From RPRB01 sp035519675 (lineage in GTDB: Bacteria > Myxococcota > Myxococcia > Myxococcales > Myxococcaceae): DNA of 64,000 nucleotides. The stretch is from contig DATIWB010000077.1 of NCBI GenBank assembly GCA_035519675.1, positions 1 through 64,000 on the forward strand, in the 5' to 3' direction. The translations under genes and the position numbers were made by a program. Each line of letters begins with the position of its first letter. The first letter of the stretch is position 1. The notes beneath the pieces were generated by a model that saw only the letters and a list, made by a program, of their open reading frames with translations, ran no database searches and was not told the DNA's origin. Shown here in pieces: positions 51,217 to 59,780 of this stretch.

Positions 51217-51246
51217 ATGCCCGTCAAGAATCCCCGGAAGCTCTAG
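51217..51246 (+). CDS. nine-residue leader ORF before the GFA gene
   Basis: MPVKNPRKL then stop. The ATG follows a textbook ribosome site (GGAG at 51206-51209) with seven bases spacing. The stop is five bases before the GFA start, which itself has no ribosome site. Possible translational coupling or attenuation; it could also be a relic of a longer gene. Confidence 0.4.
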   Translation: MPVKNPRKL

Positions 51247-51251
51247 CCGCA

Positions 51252-51659
51252 ATGTCGAACCGAGAGCATCGGGGAAGCTGTCACTGTGGAGCGGTCCGGT
51301 TCGAGTGCGCCATCGACTGGAGCCGGGGGACGAGCCGCTGCAACTGCTCGGTCTGCGGCAAGTCGCGCTTCTGGAAGGTGGTGATCCCCTCGGCTGCGTT
51401 TCGCCTCCTCGGCGGTGAGGAGGCGCTGGTGCAGTACCGATTCGGTCGCGGGGAGATCGTGCATCACTTCTGCCGCCGCTGCGGGGTGAAACCGTTCGGC
51501 ACCGGCTCGCATCCCGCGCTGGGAGGGCCGTTCCACGCGGTGAGCGTCGCCTGCCTGGATGACCTGACGCCCGGGGAGCTCGCCGCGCTGCCCGTGAGGT
51601 ACGAGGACGGCCGGCACGACCGGTGGGATCTCTCACCGGCCGAGACTCGGCATCTGTGA
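51252..51659 (+). CDS. GFA-family glutathione-dependent formaldehyde-activating-like protein
   Basis: 135 residues. Zinc ligands in GSCHCGAVRFEC, RCNCSVCGKSRF and HFCRRCGVKPFG, all Cys-based as in GFA/CENP-V. Length is normal. Family enzymes combine formaldehyde with glutathione or are zinc-binding proteins of unknown activity; nothing here distinguishes these. Codons read without any upstream Shine-Dalgarno; see the leader ORF. Confidence 0.88.
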   Translation: MSNREHRGSCHCGAVRFECAIDWSRGTSRCNCSVCGKSRFWKVVIPSAAFRLLGGEEALVQYRFGRGEIVHHFCRRCGVKPFGTGSHPALGGPFHAVSVACLDDLTPGELAALPVRYEDGRHDRWDLSPAETRHL

Positions 51660-51696
51660 GCGGACCGAGGGCCGGGGGCAGCCGACCGGGCGTGGC

Positions 51697-52707
51697 TCAG
51701 CGCCGCTCGCTGTCCAGGTCGGCCATCGCCTGCTCGGGGTACCGCGCGCCTGCCACCGATCCAGGGGGGATCGCGCGAGCGATCTCCTCGAGGTCGGGCG
51801 CGGTCAGGGTGACCTCCAGCGCCCCGAGCGCCTCCGCGAGCCGCTCGCGCGTCCGGGCACCGATCAGCGGCACGATGTCCTCGCCGCGGGAGAGGATCCA
51901 GGCGATGGCCGCCTGCGCGACGCTGATGCCCTTGCGCCGGGCCACCGCGCGCAGGGCGTCGACCAGCCCGAGGTTGTTTTCCAGGTTGGCGCCGCGGAAC
52001 CGCGGGCTGAACCTCCGGAAGTCCCCGGGGGAGAGCGCGCGGTCCGGCGTCCAGTGTCCCGAGAGCAGACCCCGGGAGAGGACTCCGTAGGCGGTGATCC
52101 CGATGCCCAGGGCGCGAGCGGTGGGGAGGATGTCCGGCTCGATTCCCCGCGAGACCAGCGAGTACTCGATCTGCAGATCGACGATGGGATGCACGGCCGC
52201 GGCCCGGCGGAGCGTCTCGGCACCGACCTCGGACAGGCCGATGTGGCGGATGTGGCCGGCCTTGACCAGCTCGGCGAGCGTCCCCATGACCTCCTCGACG
52301 TTGGTGCCGGGCGGGATGCGCGCCGGCCGGTAGATGTCGATGTGGTCGGTGTTCAGCCGCTTGAGCGAGTAGGAGAGGAAGTTCTTGATCGCCGCCGGGC
52401 GCAGGTCGTAGCCGATGAAGCCGCCGCGCGGGTCCCGCAGCGCTCCGAACTTCACCGAGACGACGACCCGATCCCTCGGCCGTCCCCGGAGCGCCTCGCC
52501 GACCAGCAGCTCGTTGTGCCCCGAGCCGTAGAAGTCTCCGGTGTCGATGAGGGTGATGCCCTGGTCGAGTGCGCCCTTCAGCGTGGCGATGCTCTCGGCC
52601 TGGTCGGCGGGCCCGTAGAAGTCGGACATTCCCATCGCGCCGAGGCCGAGCCCCGAGACGGTCGGGCCGTTCCTGCCGAGGGTTCGAGTCCTCAAGGTGC
52701 TGCGCAT
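51697..52707 (-). CDS. aldo/keto reductase
   Basis: 336 residues, (beta/alpha)8 barrel. N-terminal LGLGAMGMSDFYG, catalytic Asp/Tyr in IDTGDFYGSGHNELLVG, Lys in VVVSVKFG. The catalytic His position reads IDIYRPAR, with Ala in place of His, a substitution I recall in one AKR subgroup. C-terminal cofactor site PLIGARTRERL. Divergent from the LysR gene and probably regulated by it. Confidence 0.85.
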   Translation of the reverse strand: MRSTLRTRTLGRNGPTVSGLGLGAMGMSDFYGPADQAESIATLKGALDQGITLIDTGDFYGSGHNELLVGEALRGRPRDRVVVSVKFGALRDPRGGFIGYDLRPAAIKNFLSYSLKRLNTDHIDIYRPARIPPGTNVEEVMGTLAELVKAGHIRHIGLSEVGAETLRRAAAVHPIVDLQIEYSLVSRGIEPDILPTARALGIGITAYGVLSRGLLSGHWTPDRALSPGDFRRFSPRFRGANLENNLGLVDALRAVARRKGISVAQAAIAWILSRGEDIVPLIGARTRERLAEALGALEVTLTAPDLEEIARAIPPGSVAGARYPEQAMADLDSERR

Positions 52708-52744
52708 GGGGTGCCTCCAGAGAGTTCCGGGTCGGCGCTGATGT

Positions 52745-52809
52745 ATTGTTCCCTGCGTCGCAAATAATCTCCTCAGCTAGGAACTCAATCGTCCGCAGAA
52801 CGGAACAAT
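52745..52809. promoter_or_regulatory. divergent aldo-keto reductase/LysR control region with long inverted repeat
   Basis: ATTGTTCC (52745-52752) and its exact complement GGAACAAT (52802-52809) flank the AT-rich region; the second copy overlaps the LysR ATG at 52808. An intervening AAATAAT (52762-52768) may be a -10 element. Such widely spaced repeats fit tetrameric LysR binding. Confidence 0.5.
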
Positions 52810-53767
52810 GGACCGACTCCGAGCCATGGAGCTCTTCGTCCGGGTGGTCGAGAGCGGTTCCTTCACCGCCGCGGCCTCGGCGCTGCGGATGTCGCGCACC
52901 CGCGCGACGACCGAGATGCAGCGGCTGGAGGCCCACCTCGGGCTCCGGCTGCTGCAGCGGACCACCCGGCGCGTCTCCCCCACCGGGGATGGGGCGCTCT
53001 ACTACGAGGAGGTGCGCCGGCTACTCCGCGAGCTGCGGGAGCTGGAGGCGGGGCTCGGAGCCTCGGCTGCGAGCGCCCGTGGCCGGCTGCGGGTGGACGT
53101 GCCGGCGACGGCCGGACGAGAGGTCATCGCCCCGGCAGTGCCGAGATTCCTCGAGAGCCATCCGGAGATCGTCCTCGAGCTCGGCTCGACCGATCGCCCG
53201 GTCGATCTCGTGGCCGAGGGGGTGGACTGCGTCGTTCGCGGGGGCGAGGTCCACGACGAGACGCTGGTGGGCCGGCGCCTGGCCGACCTTCCGGTGGTCA
53301 CCTGCGCCGCGCCGGCGTACCTCGACCGCCACGGGACCCCGGCCTCCCCAGCTGACCTCGGCGAGCACGTGTTCGTGAACTTCTTCTCTGCCCGGACCGG
53401 CCGGGTCTTCGAGGTGGACTGGACGCCGCCCGACGGCGGAACGCCGGTGGTCCTCCGGCCGCGGCACGTGGTCGCGGCGAACGACGCGGGGACGTGGATC
53501 GCGCTCGCCACCGCGGGGCTGGGCATCGTCCAGGCACCGCTGTCGCCGGGGGTCCGGGAGCGCATGAGCCGCAGACAGCTGCGCCTCCTGATGCCCGGCT
53601 GGCGTCCCGAGCCCTTGCCGACGCACGTGCTCTACCCCGCAACGCGAGTGCTGCCCGCGCGGGTCAGGGTGTGGGTGGACTGGCTGGTCACGCTGTACGC
53701 CGGGGAGGGCGAGGCCGCGCAGCGCTTCCTGGTCGAGGCGGAGCGGGCCGCCACCCGTCGCCGATGA
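52808..53767 (+). CDS. LysR-family transcriptional regulator
   Basis: 319 residues. Winged helix N-terminus MDRLRAMELFVRVVESGSFT with the recognition helix (SRTRATTEMQRLEAHLGLRLL), then the periplasmic-binding-fold domain (VVTCAAPAYLDRHG, FVNFFS). A typical member of the branch where autoregulation and control of a divergent oxidoreductase is usual. Start placed at ATG 52808. Confidence 0.92.
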   Translation: MDRLRAMELFVRVVESGSFTAAASALRMSRTRATTEMQRLEAHLGLRLLQRTTRRVSPTGDGALYYEEVRRLLRELRELEAGLGASAASARGRLRVDVPATAGREVIAPAVPRFLESHPEIVLELGSTDRPVDLVAEGVDCVVRGGEVHDETLVGRRLADLPVVTCAAPAYLDRHGTPASPADLGEHVFVNFFSARTGRVFEVDWTPPDGGTPVVLRPRHVVAANDAGTWIALATAGLGIVQAPLSPGVRERMSRRQLRLLMPGWRPEPLPTHVLYPATRVLPARVRVWVDWLVTLYAGEGEAAQRFLVEAERAATRRR

Positions 53768-53885
53768 GTCCGGGCGGCCGGGGGCGTTCCGTCCACTGCT
53801 CGACGGAACCTCCGGGGTCGCTTGCGGATAGTTACTAGTATGGTTAATCATTGCGCCAGTCAGCAAGTACACCAGGAGGACGCCC

Positions 53886-54347
53886 ATGAAGAAGCCACCC
53901 GAGGGTTGGGCGCAGATCTGCCCCGCCGTCTTCTACGACGACGCCGTCAAGGCCATCGACTGGCTCTGCCGGACGTTCGGCTTCGAGGTCCAGCTGAAGG
54001 TCGAGGGCGATGGCGGGCGCATCGAGCATTCGGAGCTGCGCTTCGGCGAGGGGCTGATCATGGTCAGCAGCTCGGGCGGAAGCTCCGAGCGGAAGGTCCC
54101 GCTTCCGGGCCGGAGCCCGCGCTCCGTGGGCGGGGTCAACACCCAGATGCTGGCGATCTTCGTCGATGACGTGGACGGCCACTGTGCTCGCGCCCGGGCG
54201 GCCGGGGCGAAGATCGTCGACGAGCCCACCACCAGCGACTACGGCGAGGACTACTGGAGCGACCGTAGCTACCGGGCAGAGGATCTGGAGGGTCACCAGT
54301 GGTGGTTCATGCAGCGAGTCCGGGACGCGAAGCCTCGTGGCCGCTGA
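53886..54347 (+). CDS. VOC-family (glyoxalase-like) protein
   Basis: 153 residues, two beta-alpha-beta-beta-beta repeats: ICPAVFYDDAVKAIDWLC, then MLAIFVDDVDGHCARARAAGA, with EHSELRFGE and RAEDLEGHQWWFM at the ends of each repeat. This is the 3-demethylubiquinone- or glyoxalase-type fold with unknown substrate. GGAGG ribosome site; an AT-rich promoter-like island precedes it (53822-53850). First of three overlapping genes with ArsR and SRPBCC. Confidence 0.88.
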   Translation: MKKPPEGWAQICPAVFYDDAVKAIDWLCRTFGFEVQLKVEGDGGRIEHSELRFGEGLIMVSSSGGSSERKVPLPGRSPRSVGGVNTQMLAIFVDDVDGHCARARAAGAKIVDEPTTSDYGEDYWSDRSYRAEDLEGHQWWFMQRVRDAKPRGR

Positions 54348-54678
54348 CCTGGATCGCACCCTCGCCGCGCTGGCCGACCCGAACCGCCGGGCGATCGTCG
54401 AGCGTCTGCGGAGAAAGCCCCAGCGCCCGAGCGAGGTGGCCCAGGCGCTGTCGATGAGCCGCCCGGCGATGAGCCGGCACCTGCGCGTGCTCCGGAGGGC
54501 GGGCCTCATCGCGCAGGAGGCCCTGGAGGAGGATGCGCGAGCGAGGATGATCCAGCTGCGAACCGAGCCCCTGTCCCGGCTGCGGGCCTGGGTCGAGGAC
54601 GTCGAGGCGATGTGGGGCGATCAGCTGCAGGCCTTCAAGGCCCACGCCGAGCAGGCGCACCGGGGACGACGCCGATGA
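54337..54678 (+). CDS. ArsR-family winged-helix regulator
   Basis: 113 residues from GTG 54337, overlapping the VOC gene by 11 bases. DNA-binding core: LAALADPNRRAIVERLRRKPQRPSEVAQ then ALSMSRPAMSRHLRVLRRAGL. No metal-binding Cys or His in the usual places, so a non-metal effector or simple pairing with the SRPBCC protein, as in several known gene pairs of this type, is likely. Confidence 0.85.
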   Translation: MAADLDRTLAALADPNRRAIVERLRRKPQRPSEVAQALSMSRPAMSRHLRVLRRAGLIAQEALEEDARARMIQLRTEPLSRLRAWVEDVEAMWGDQLQAFKAHAEQAHRGRRR

Positions 54679-55184
54679 CCCAGCCAGAGCCGCGGGCCGG
54701 CGACCAGGCGCGGGCCACGGTGCTGGTCGCCGTGCCGCCCGAGGTCGCCTACCGGGTGTTCACCCTGGAGATCGACCAGTGGTGGCGGCGGGGGCTGAAG
54801 TACCGGGTGGCCGGCGGGAACCGCGGCTTCATTCACCTCGAGCCACGGCTGGGGGGTCGGCTGTTCGAGTCGTTCGAGGCCGGGGGCACGACCCGCGTCT
54901 TCGAGACCGGGACGGTGACAGTGTGGGAACCGCCGTCGCGCCTGGTGTTCGAATGGCGCGGCGTGAACTTCGTGCCGGGCGAGCGAACCGAGGTCGAGGT
55001 GCTGTTCACCCCGAGCCCGAGCGGAACGATGGTCACCGTCACCCACCGCGGCTGGGCCGGCCTCGGTCCGGACCATCCGGTCCGCCACGGACAGGACGTT
55101 CCGGCGTTCATCCGGATGATGGGGCTCTGGTGGGGCGACCTGCTCACCTCGCTCCGGGAGTACGCGGGCCGTCGAGCTCCGTAG
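54675..55184 (+). CDS. SRPBCC (AHSA1/START-like) protein
   Basis: 169 residues, ATG overlapping the ArsR stop (ATGA). AHSA1-like helix-grip fold: ATVLVAVPPEVAYRVFTLEIDQWW, VWEPPSRLVFEWRG, and the closing TVTHRGWAGLG. Members bind hydrophobic ligands. ArsR-SRPBCC pairs are common and often control VOC or small detoxification enzymes, as here. Confidence 0.85.
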   Translation: MTQPEPRAGDQARATVLVAVPPEVAYRVFTLEIDQWWRRGLKYRVAGGNRGFIHLEPRLGGRLFESFEAGGTTRVFETGTVTVWEPPSRLVFEWRGVNFVPGERTEVEVLFTPSPSGTMVTVTHRGWAGLGPDHPVRHGQDVPAFIRMMGLWWGDLLTSLREYAGRRAP

Positions 55185-55194
55185 AGGTCCCGCG

Positions 55195-56553
55195 CTACGG
55201 GCTGCTGCTGTCGAGCCCTGCCGCCCGCTCGAGCCGGAGCACCGCCAGCTGGGCGTTGAGCCGCTCGTTGATGAGCTGCAGCGCGGCGTTGAGCACCGCG
55301 GTGATGGCGTCGGACTGCTCGAGGTAGGTGGCGACGCCGGCCTCGAAGTTGGTGCGGACCAGCGCGCCGTTCTCGCGGGCCAGCCGCAGCTGCTCCTCGG
55401 CCTTGGTCCGGTTGGCCTGCGCGGACTCGAGGTCGTTGAGCGCGCGGCGGACCTCGTCGCGGGCCCGGATCTGGGCTCCACGGGCCGCGGCCTCGGCCTC
55501 CCGCTTCTTCGCCGAGGCCTCCCGGAGGTTGGCCTCGCGGAGCCCGCCATCGAGCAGGGTCCAGCTCGCGCCGAAGGAGAAGAACCAGCTGTCGTGCCGG
55601 CCGGTGAAGCCGGTGGTGTTGCCGTAGGTGTACTGCCCGGTGAAGCCGATGGTCGGCAGGTAGCTGAGGACGTACGAGGTCTCGCCGGCGCGGGCCGCGT
55701 CCACGCTCCTCAGTGCTCCGAGCACGTCCGGCCGGCGTCCCGGGGCCTCCTCCTCGAGCAGCCCGAGGTTGGACGGAACGATGGGCTCGGGCGGTGTCTC
55801 CACCTCGAAGTCGGGGGCGCGGTCGAGCAGCGCCGCCAGGGCGCTCTTGGCGCTGGCGTAAGCGTAGCGGGCGCGGCGGAGGTCCTGCTCTGCCTGGGTC
55901 CGGTCGATCTGCGCGCGGAGGAGGGTGATCTTGTTCACCGTGCCGGCGTCGAAGCGGACCTGGGTGTCCCGCTCCCGCTGCTGCTCGGTGCGGAGCTGGG
56001 CCTCCCGGACGGCGATGGCCTCCTTCAGGCCCACCGCGCCGAGGTACTGCTGGGCGACGGAGAGGAGGATCTCCCGCCGCGAGTTCTCGGTGTTCAGCTC
56101 CGCGGCGCGCTCGGTCATGTAGGCCGCGTCGATCGAGGCCCACAGCGACGGGGCGATGATCGCCTGGGTCCCCTTGACCGTGGCACCCAGCGCGTCGCGC
56201 TGCTGGAAGACGACGTCGACCGTGGGGGGCTCGGCGACCAGCTGCGAGCTCCCTCCGGTGCCGATGTCCCGCACCGGGTACTGCGACCCGTAGGGGAAGG
56301 CCAGCGTGGAGCCCACGTTGTTGCGCTGCCAGCTCGCCCCGGCGGTCACCTGGGGCAGGTAGCCGGACCACGCCTTGTGCGAGAGCTCGTGGGACTGGTC
56401 GAGCCGGGCCTGCAGCACCTTGAGGTCGGGGTTCCCCTCGAGCGCGCGACGGCGCGCCTCGGCGAGGGTGAGCACTGGACCGGTGGAGGAGGCGAGCAGC
56501 GGCGTCTGGTCGGCGGCCCCCTGGGCGAGGACGAGGAGCAGCAAGGCGGTCAT
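55195..56553 (-). CDS. TolC-family outer membrane efflux protein
   Basis: 452 residues from ATG 56553 with signal MTALLLLVLAQGAADQ; the in-frame ATG at 56580 has no better signal. Typical TolC/OEP layout: LTLAEARRRALEGNPDLKVLQAR at the N-terminus, the internal repeat of long helices (LGLKEAIAV-type, GTVNKITLLRAQIDRTQAEQDL), beta segments around TYGNTTGFTGRHDSWFF. No inner-membrane pump gene is adjacent, so it is an orphan component. Upstream 200 bases hold no gene. Confidence 0.88.
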   Translation of the reverse strand: MTALLLLVLAQGAADQTPLLASSTGPVLTLAEARRRALEGNPDLKVLQARLDQSHELSHKAWSGYLPQVTAGASWQRNNVGSTLAFPYGSQYPVRDIGTGGSSQLVAEPPTVDVVFQQRDALGATVKGTQAIIAPSLWASIDAAYMTERAAELNTENSRREILLSVAQQYLGAVGLKEAIAVREAQLRTEQQRERDTQVRFDAGTVNKITLLRAQIDRTQAEQDLRRARYAYASAKSALAALLDRAPDFEVETPPEPIVPSNLGLLEEEAPGRRPDVLGALRSVDAARAGETSYVLSYLPTIGFTGQYTYGNTTGFTGRHDSWFFSFGASWTLLDGGLREANLREASAKKREAEAAARGAQIRARDEVRRALNDLESAQANRTKAEEQLRLARENGALVRTNFEAGVATYLEQSDAITAVLNAALQLINERLNAQLAVLRLERAAGLDSSSP

Positions 56554-56774
56554 GGGCGCGTGCTCTAACGGGGGATCCATGTTGTCACCAGAAACTTTGC
56601 GCTTCTACATCAAAGGTCGCCCCCCCTGCCCGCGGGACCTCAGGCAGGACGCGCGGTTGCGCGCCGGGCGATCAGAGGAACCGGCAGCCGACCGGATCAG
56701 ATGGTCATGAAGCGCGAAGAGGTCGAGCCCGCCGTGCGTTCCGGACGGCGAAGGCGTGTGCTACGGGGCGGCCC
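56554..56774. other. 221-base divergent intergenic region
   Basis: Between the TolC start (minus strand) and the VOC start. It contains the least GC-rich stretch in the neighbourhood (about 56581-56615), a CCTGCC/GGCAGG inverted repeat with 12-base loop (56625-56648), and a CGCGC-GGTT-GCGCG mini-hairpin near 56652-56665. No gene is visible. Confidence 0.45.
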
Positions 56775-57161
56775 ATGATCGATCACACGGGACTCCAGGT
56801 CAGCGATCCGATGGCCAGCCGTCGCTTCTACGATGGGGCGCTGGCGCCGCTCGGCTACCGGGTGGTGATGGAAGTTCCGAAGGAGCACACCGGCGGGCTG
56901 GTGGTGCTCGGGTACGGGGTTCCCCCCAAGCCGGACTTCTGGGTGACAGAGGGGACCCCGGCGACGCCGCGAATCCACGTCGCGTTCCGCGCCGAGTCGC
57001 GCGCGGCCGTGGACGCCTTCTACCGGGCAGCGCTGGCGGCGGGTGGACGGGACAATGGGCCGCCCGGCACCCGTCCTCACTACCATCCGAACTACTACGG
57101 CGCGTTCGTGCTGGACCCGGACGGGTACAACATCGAGGCGGTCTGCCACACCCCGGCCTAA
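56775..57161 (+). CDS. VOC-family protein
   Basis: 128 residues: MIDHTGLQVSDPMASRRFYD, then FWVTEGTPATPRIHVAFR and PHYHPNYYGAFVLDPDGYNIEAV. The His, Tyr and Glu positions typical of metal-binding VOC enzymes are present. Substrate unknown. Three genes follow one another closely (8-base gap, then ATGA overlap). Confidence 0.88.
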   Translation: MIDHTGLQVSDPMASRRFYDGALAPLGYRVVMEVPKEHTGGLVVLGYGVPPKPDFWVTEGTPATPRIHVAFRAESRAAVDAFYRAALAAGGRDNGPPGTRPHYHPNYYGAFVLDPDGYNIEAVCHTPA

Positions 57162-57169
57162 GCCGATCG

Positions 57170-57682
57170 ATGCCGCGCTACGCAGCCTTCCTCCGGGGCG
57201 TGATGCCGATGAACGCGAAGATGCCCGAGCTGAAGCGCGCGTTCGAAGAGGCGGGCTTCGACGAGGTTCGCACGGTGCTCGGGAGCGGAAACGTGGTCTT
57301 CGGCGCCCGCGCGGCCTCCGACACGGCGCTGCAGCGCAAGGCCGAGCGGGCGATGGAGGAGCGACTGGGCCGGACGTTCCTGACCGTCATCCGCTCGATC
57401 GACGAGCTCCGGGAGCTGCTGGCGTCCGATCCCTTCGCCTCCTTCCGCCTCCCGCCGGAGTCGAAGCGAATCGTCACCTTCCTCCGGGCGAAGCCCGGGC
57501 GGATCCCCGCGCAGCTGCCGGAACAGGACGGGGCGCGGATCCTCCAGGTTCGCGGGCGCGAGGTCTTCACCACCTACGTCCGGAGCACCGCGGGCCCGGT
57601 GTTCATGAGCCTCATCGAGCGAACGTTCGGCGAGGAGCTGACCACCAGGACCTGGGACACGGTGGGAAAGGTCGCCCGATGA
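57170..57682 (+). CDS. DUF1697 protein
   Basis: 170 residues with DUF1697 features: PRYAAFLRGVMPMNAKMPEL, VRTVLGSGNVVF, and FTTYVRSTAGPVFMS. The family (RNA-binding-like fold, unknown activity) is common in soil bacteria. ATG 57170 chosen because its N-terminal strand (YAAFLRG) is the family start. Overlaps the next gene by four bases. Confidence 0.88.
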   Translation: MPRYAAFLRGVMPMNAKMPELKRAFEEAGFDEVRTVLGSGNVVFGARAASDTALQRKAERAMEERLGRTFLTVIRSIDELRELLASDPFASFRLPPESKRIVTFLRAKPGRIPAQLPEQDGARILQVRGREVFTTYVRSTAGPVFMSLIERTFGEELTTRTWDTVGKVAR

Positions 57683-57954
57683 CCGAGAGGATCCTCACCC
57701 GGCACCCGCAGGGAAAGAGCGGCAAGAACATTCCCCGGGAGAAGTACCATCCGGTGAAGGAGGCCATCGTCGCCGCGCTGGGTCAGGGCGAGCTGACCCA
57801 CTCCGAGCTGATGGCCAAGGTCGAGGCCAGCCTCCGGGGGCGCTTCGAGGGCAACACTCACTGGTACGGCGAGACCGTGAAGCTCGACCTCGAGGCCCGG
57901 CGGATCATCGAGCGGGTCGGCTCGAAGCCCGAGCGCTACCGCCGGATCCGGTGA
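57679..57954 (+). CDS. small conserved protein (DUF6958-like)
   Basis: 91 residues: MTERILTRHPQGKSGKNIPR, YHPVKEAIVAALGQGELTH, and GNTHWYGETVKLDLEARRII at the C-terminal winged-helix-like end. I recall the family as DUF6958, unknown function; the fold may be a small DNA-binding winged helix. Translationally coupled to DUF1697 (ATGA). Confidence 0.75.
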   Translation: MTERILTRHPQGKSGKNIPREKYHPVKEAIVAALGQGELTHSELMAKVEASLRGRFEGNTHWYGETVKLDLEARRIIERVGSKPERYRRIR

Positions 57955-57958
57955 TGCA

Positions 57959-58954
57959 TCACCCGACCTCCGCCCGGAGGCTCTCCGCGGGCACCGGGTG
58001 GGCAAATCCTCGCAGCGCCTCGGGGTAGGTCTCGAAGAGGTCCGGCGGGGCGGGGACGTCCTCGCCGGTGAGCATCGACTCGAGCATCAGCGCGTTGGCG
58101 GGCGCCTTGCCGAAGTTGTGGTTGTTGTTGACCAGGTAGACGTCGCGGACCTCGGGGAGGGCGGCGATGTGGCGCGCGGTGCGGGCGATGTCCTCGAGCT
58201 CCGGCCGCGGGTACAGGTAGTCGAACCGGGCGTCCTTCTGCGCCTCCTCGGCCCGGCGCTGCTCGGGGGTCCTCTGCTGGCGCTTCTCCACGTTCTCGGC
58301 GGTCTTCTTCGAGCCCCGACCGAAGAACCGCATCCAGGTCTGGTAGTTGCGCCCATGCATCCGGATGTAGCCGGTGGAGGTCGTGGCGTAGGGCCGGAGC
58401 CGGAGCGAGTCCTTCGGGAGGTGCGGCTGGTCGACGTTGATCCAGCCGATCCTCCGCTCACGCAGCTCGGCGAGGACCTCGGGCGCGTCCCAGCTGTCAT
58501 GCCGGAACTCGACGAAGACCGGGAGACCCTCGAAGGCAGCAGCGGCCTTCAGGAGCCAGCGGAGCGCGTCCTCGTCGATGGTCGCGTCGCGCTTGATGCG
58601 CTTGAAGCTGTAGGCGAACTGGAGCAGCGCGGCCCCGAGCCGGCCGGCGTCATGCAGCACGTCCAGGCCCTCCCGCGCCCGTGCCACGTCCTCCCGGGTC
58701 CAGCTCTTGCCGGGGGCGACGAACTGCTCGGGAATCTTCGCGGTGAAGACCACGCCCGGGCGGTGGGCGACGCGCTCCAGCCACCCCCGGGCCTCGGCGG
58801 CGGTGGCGGCGCGGTAATACGTCCGGTTGATCTCGAACAGCGGCAGGTAGAGCGAGAGGTACTCGAGCTTGTCGAACCCGCGCCCGGCGTGCTCCGGGTA
58901 CACGGTGCCGCTCCAGTTCTTGTAGTCCCAGCCCGCCACGCCGGCCTTGAACAT
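57959..58954 (-). CDS. DUF72 TIM-barrel protein
   Basis: 331 residues. DUF72 signature: GVAGWDYKNWSGTVYPEHAG, ALLQFAYSFKR, PVFVEFRHDSW, TSTGYIRMHGRNYQ and YLVNNNHNFGKAPANALML. Probable barrel nuclease-like or metabolic protein; no activity shown in the family to my knowledge. Convergent with the previous gene (4-base gap), 46 bases after the siroheme operon ends. Confidence 0.9.
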   Translation of the reverse strand: MFKAGVAGWDYKNWSGTVYPEHAGRGFDKLEYLSLYLPLFEINRTYYRAATAAEARGWLERVAHRPGVVFTAKIPEQFVAPGKSWTREDVARAREGLDVLHDAGRLGAALLQFAYSFKRIKRDATIDEDALRWLLKAAAAFEGLPVFVEFRHDSWDAPEVLAELRERRIGWINVDQPHLPKDSLRLRPYATTSTGYIRMHGRNYQTWMRFFGRGSKKTAENVEKRQQRTPEQRRAEEAQKDARFDYLYPRPELEDIARTARHIAALPEVRDVYLVNNNHNFGKAPANALMLESMLTGEDVPAPPDLFETYPEALRGFAHPVPAESLRAEVG

Positions 58955-59000
58955 GCCGGGGAGGATAGTGCCGTCCTGGCGGGCGGACGACCTGGCCTTC

Positions 59001-59780
59001 TCACTCGGCCATGGCGCGCGTCCGTCCGGTCTCGCCTCCGCCGCCGAGCGCTTGGAGCTGATCCGCGATGGCCACCGACGCGCCGATGACGAGCACGCCC
59101 GGCAGCTGGGGATGCTGGTCGGGGAGCGGGCAGCTGCCCAGCCTCGCCAGTGTGCCGCGCCAGGAGCGCGCCTCGGCGGTCCCCGCGGCGAGCAGAAGAG
59201 CGGCGGGCGTTCCCGGGTCCCAGCCGCGGCCGAGCAGCGCCTCGGCGAGCAGAGCGCGTGTCTGCAGTCCCATCAGCACCACCACCGTCGCCGCCCCGGG
59301 GGCGAGCGATCGCAGGACCGGCGCGAATGCCGCCTCGGCGTGACCGGAAACGACCAGGAACGCGGTGGACAGACCGCGGTGGGTGACCGGGATGCCCGAC
59401 AGCCCCGGAGCGGCCACCGCGGCGGAGACTCCGGGCACCACCTCACAGGGGATTCCGGCCGCCGCCAGCGCCAGCGCCTCCTCCCCGCCGCGCCCGAAGA
59501 CGAATGGGTCGCCGCTCTTGAGCCGCACCACCCGCTCGCCCCGGAGCGCCCGGCGGATCATCAGCCGCTCGATGGTGCGCTGGGAGATGGACGGCCGACC
59601 TGCCCGCTTGCCGACGAACGCCCAGCGCGCCCGCGGGGCGTGCCTCAGCGCGGACCGATCGACCAGCGCGTCGTAGAAGACGACGTCGGCGGCGCCCAGC
59701 CTTGCCACCGCCCGGAGGGTCAGCAGCTCCGGGTCCCCGGGGCCTGCCCCCACCAGCGAGACCAGCGCCGGGCCGCTCAT
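59001..59780 (-). CDS. cobA: uroporphyrinogen-III C-methyltransferase
   Basis: 259 residues. SAM-methyltransferase motifs VSLVGAGPGDPELLTL, RLKSGDPFVFGRGGEE, VVPGVSAAVAAPGLSGIPVTHRG and VLMGLQTR. It makes precorrin-2 from uroporphyrinogen III, the first step to siroheme. Overlaps the preceding gene (precorrin-2 dehydrogenase) by four bases. Last gene of the nirB-to-cobA unit, where CysG's two activities are encoded separately. Confidence 0.93.
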   Translation of the reverse strand: MSGPALVSLVGAGPGDPELLTLRAVARLGAADVVFYDALVDRSALRHAPRARWAFVGKRAGRPSISQRTIERLMIRRALRGERVVRLKSGDPFVFGRGGEEALALAAAGIPCEVVPGVSAAVAAPGLSGIPVTHRGLSTAFLVVSGHAEAAFAPVLRSLAPGAATVVVLMGLQTRALLAEALLGRGWDPGTPAALLLAAGTAEARSWRGTLARLGSCPLPDQHPQLPGVLVIGASVAIADQLQALGGGGETGRTRAMAE

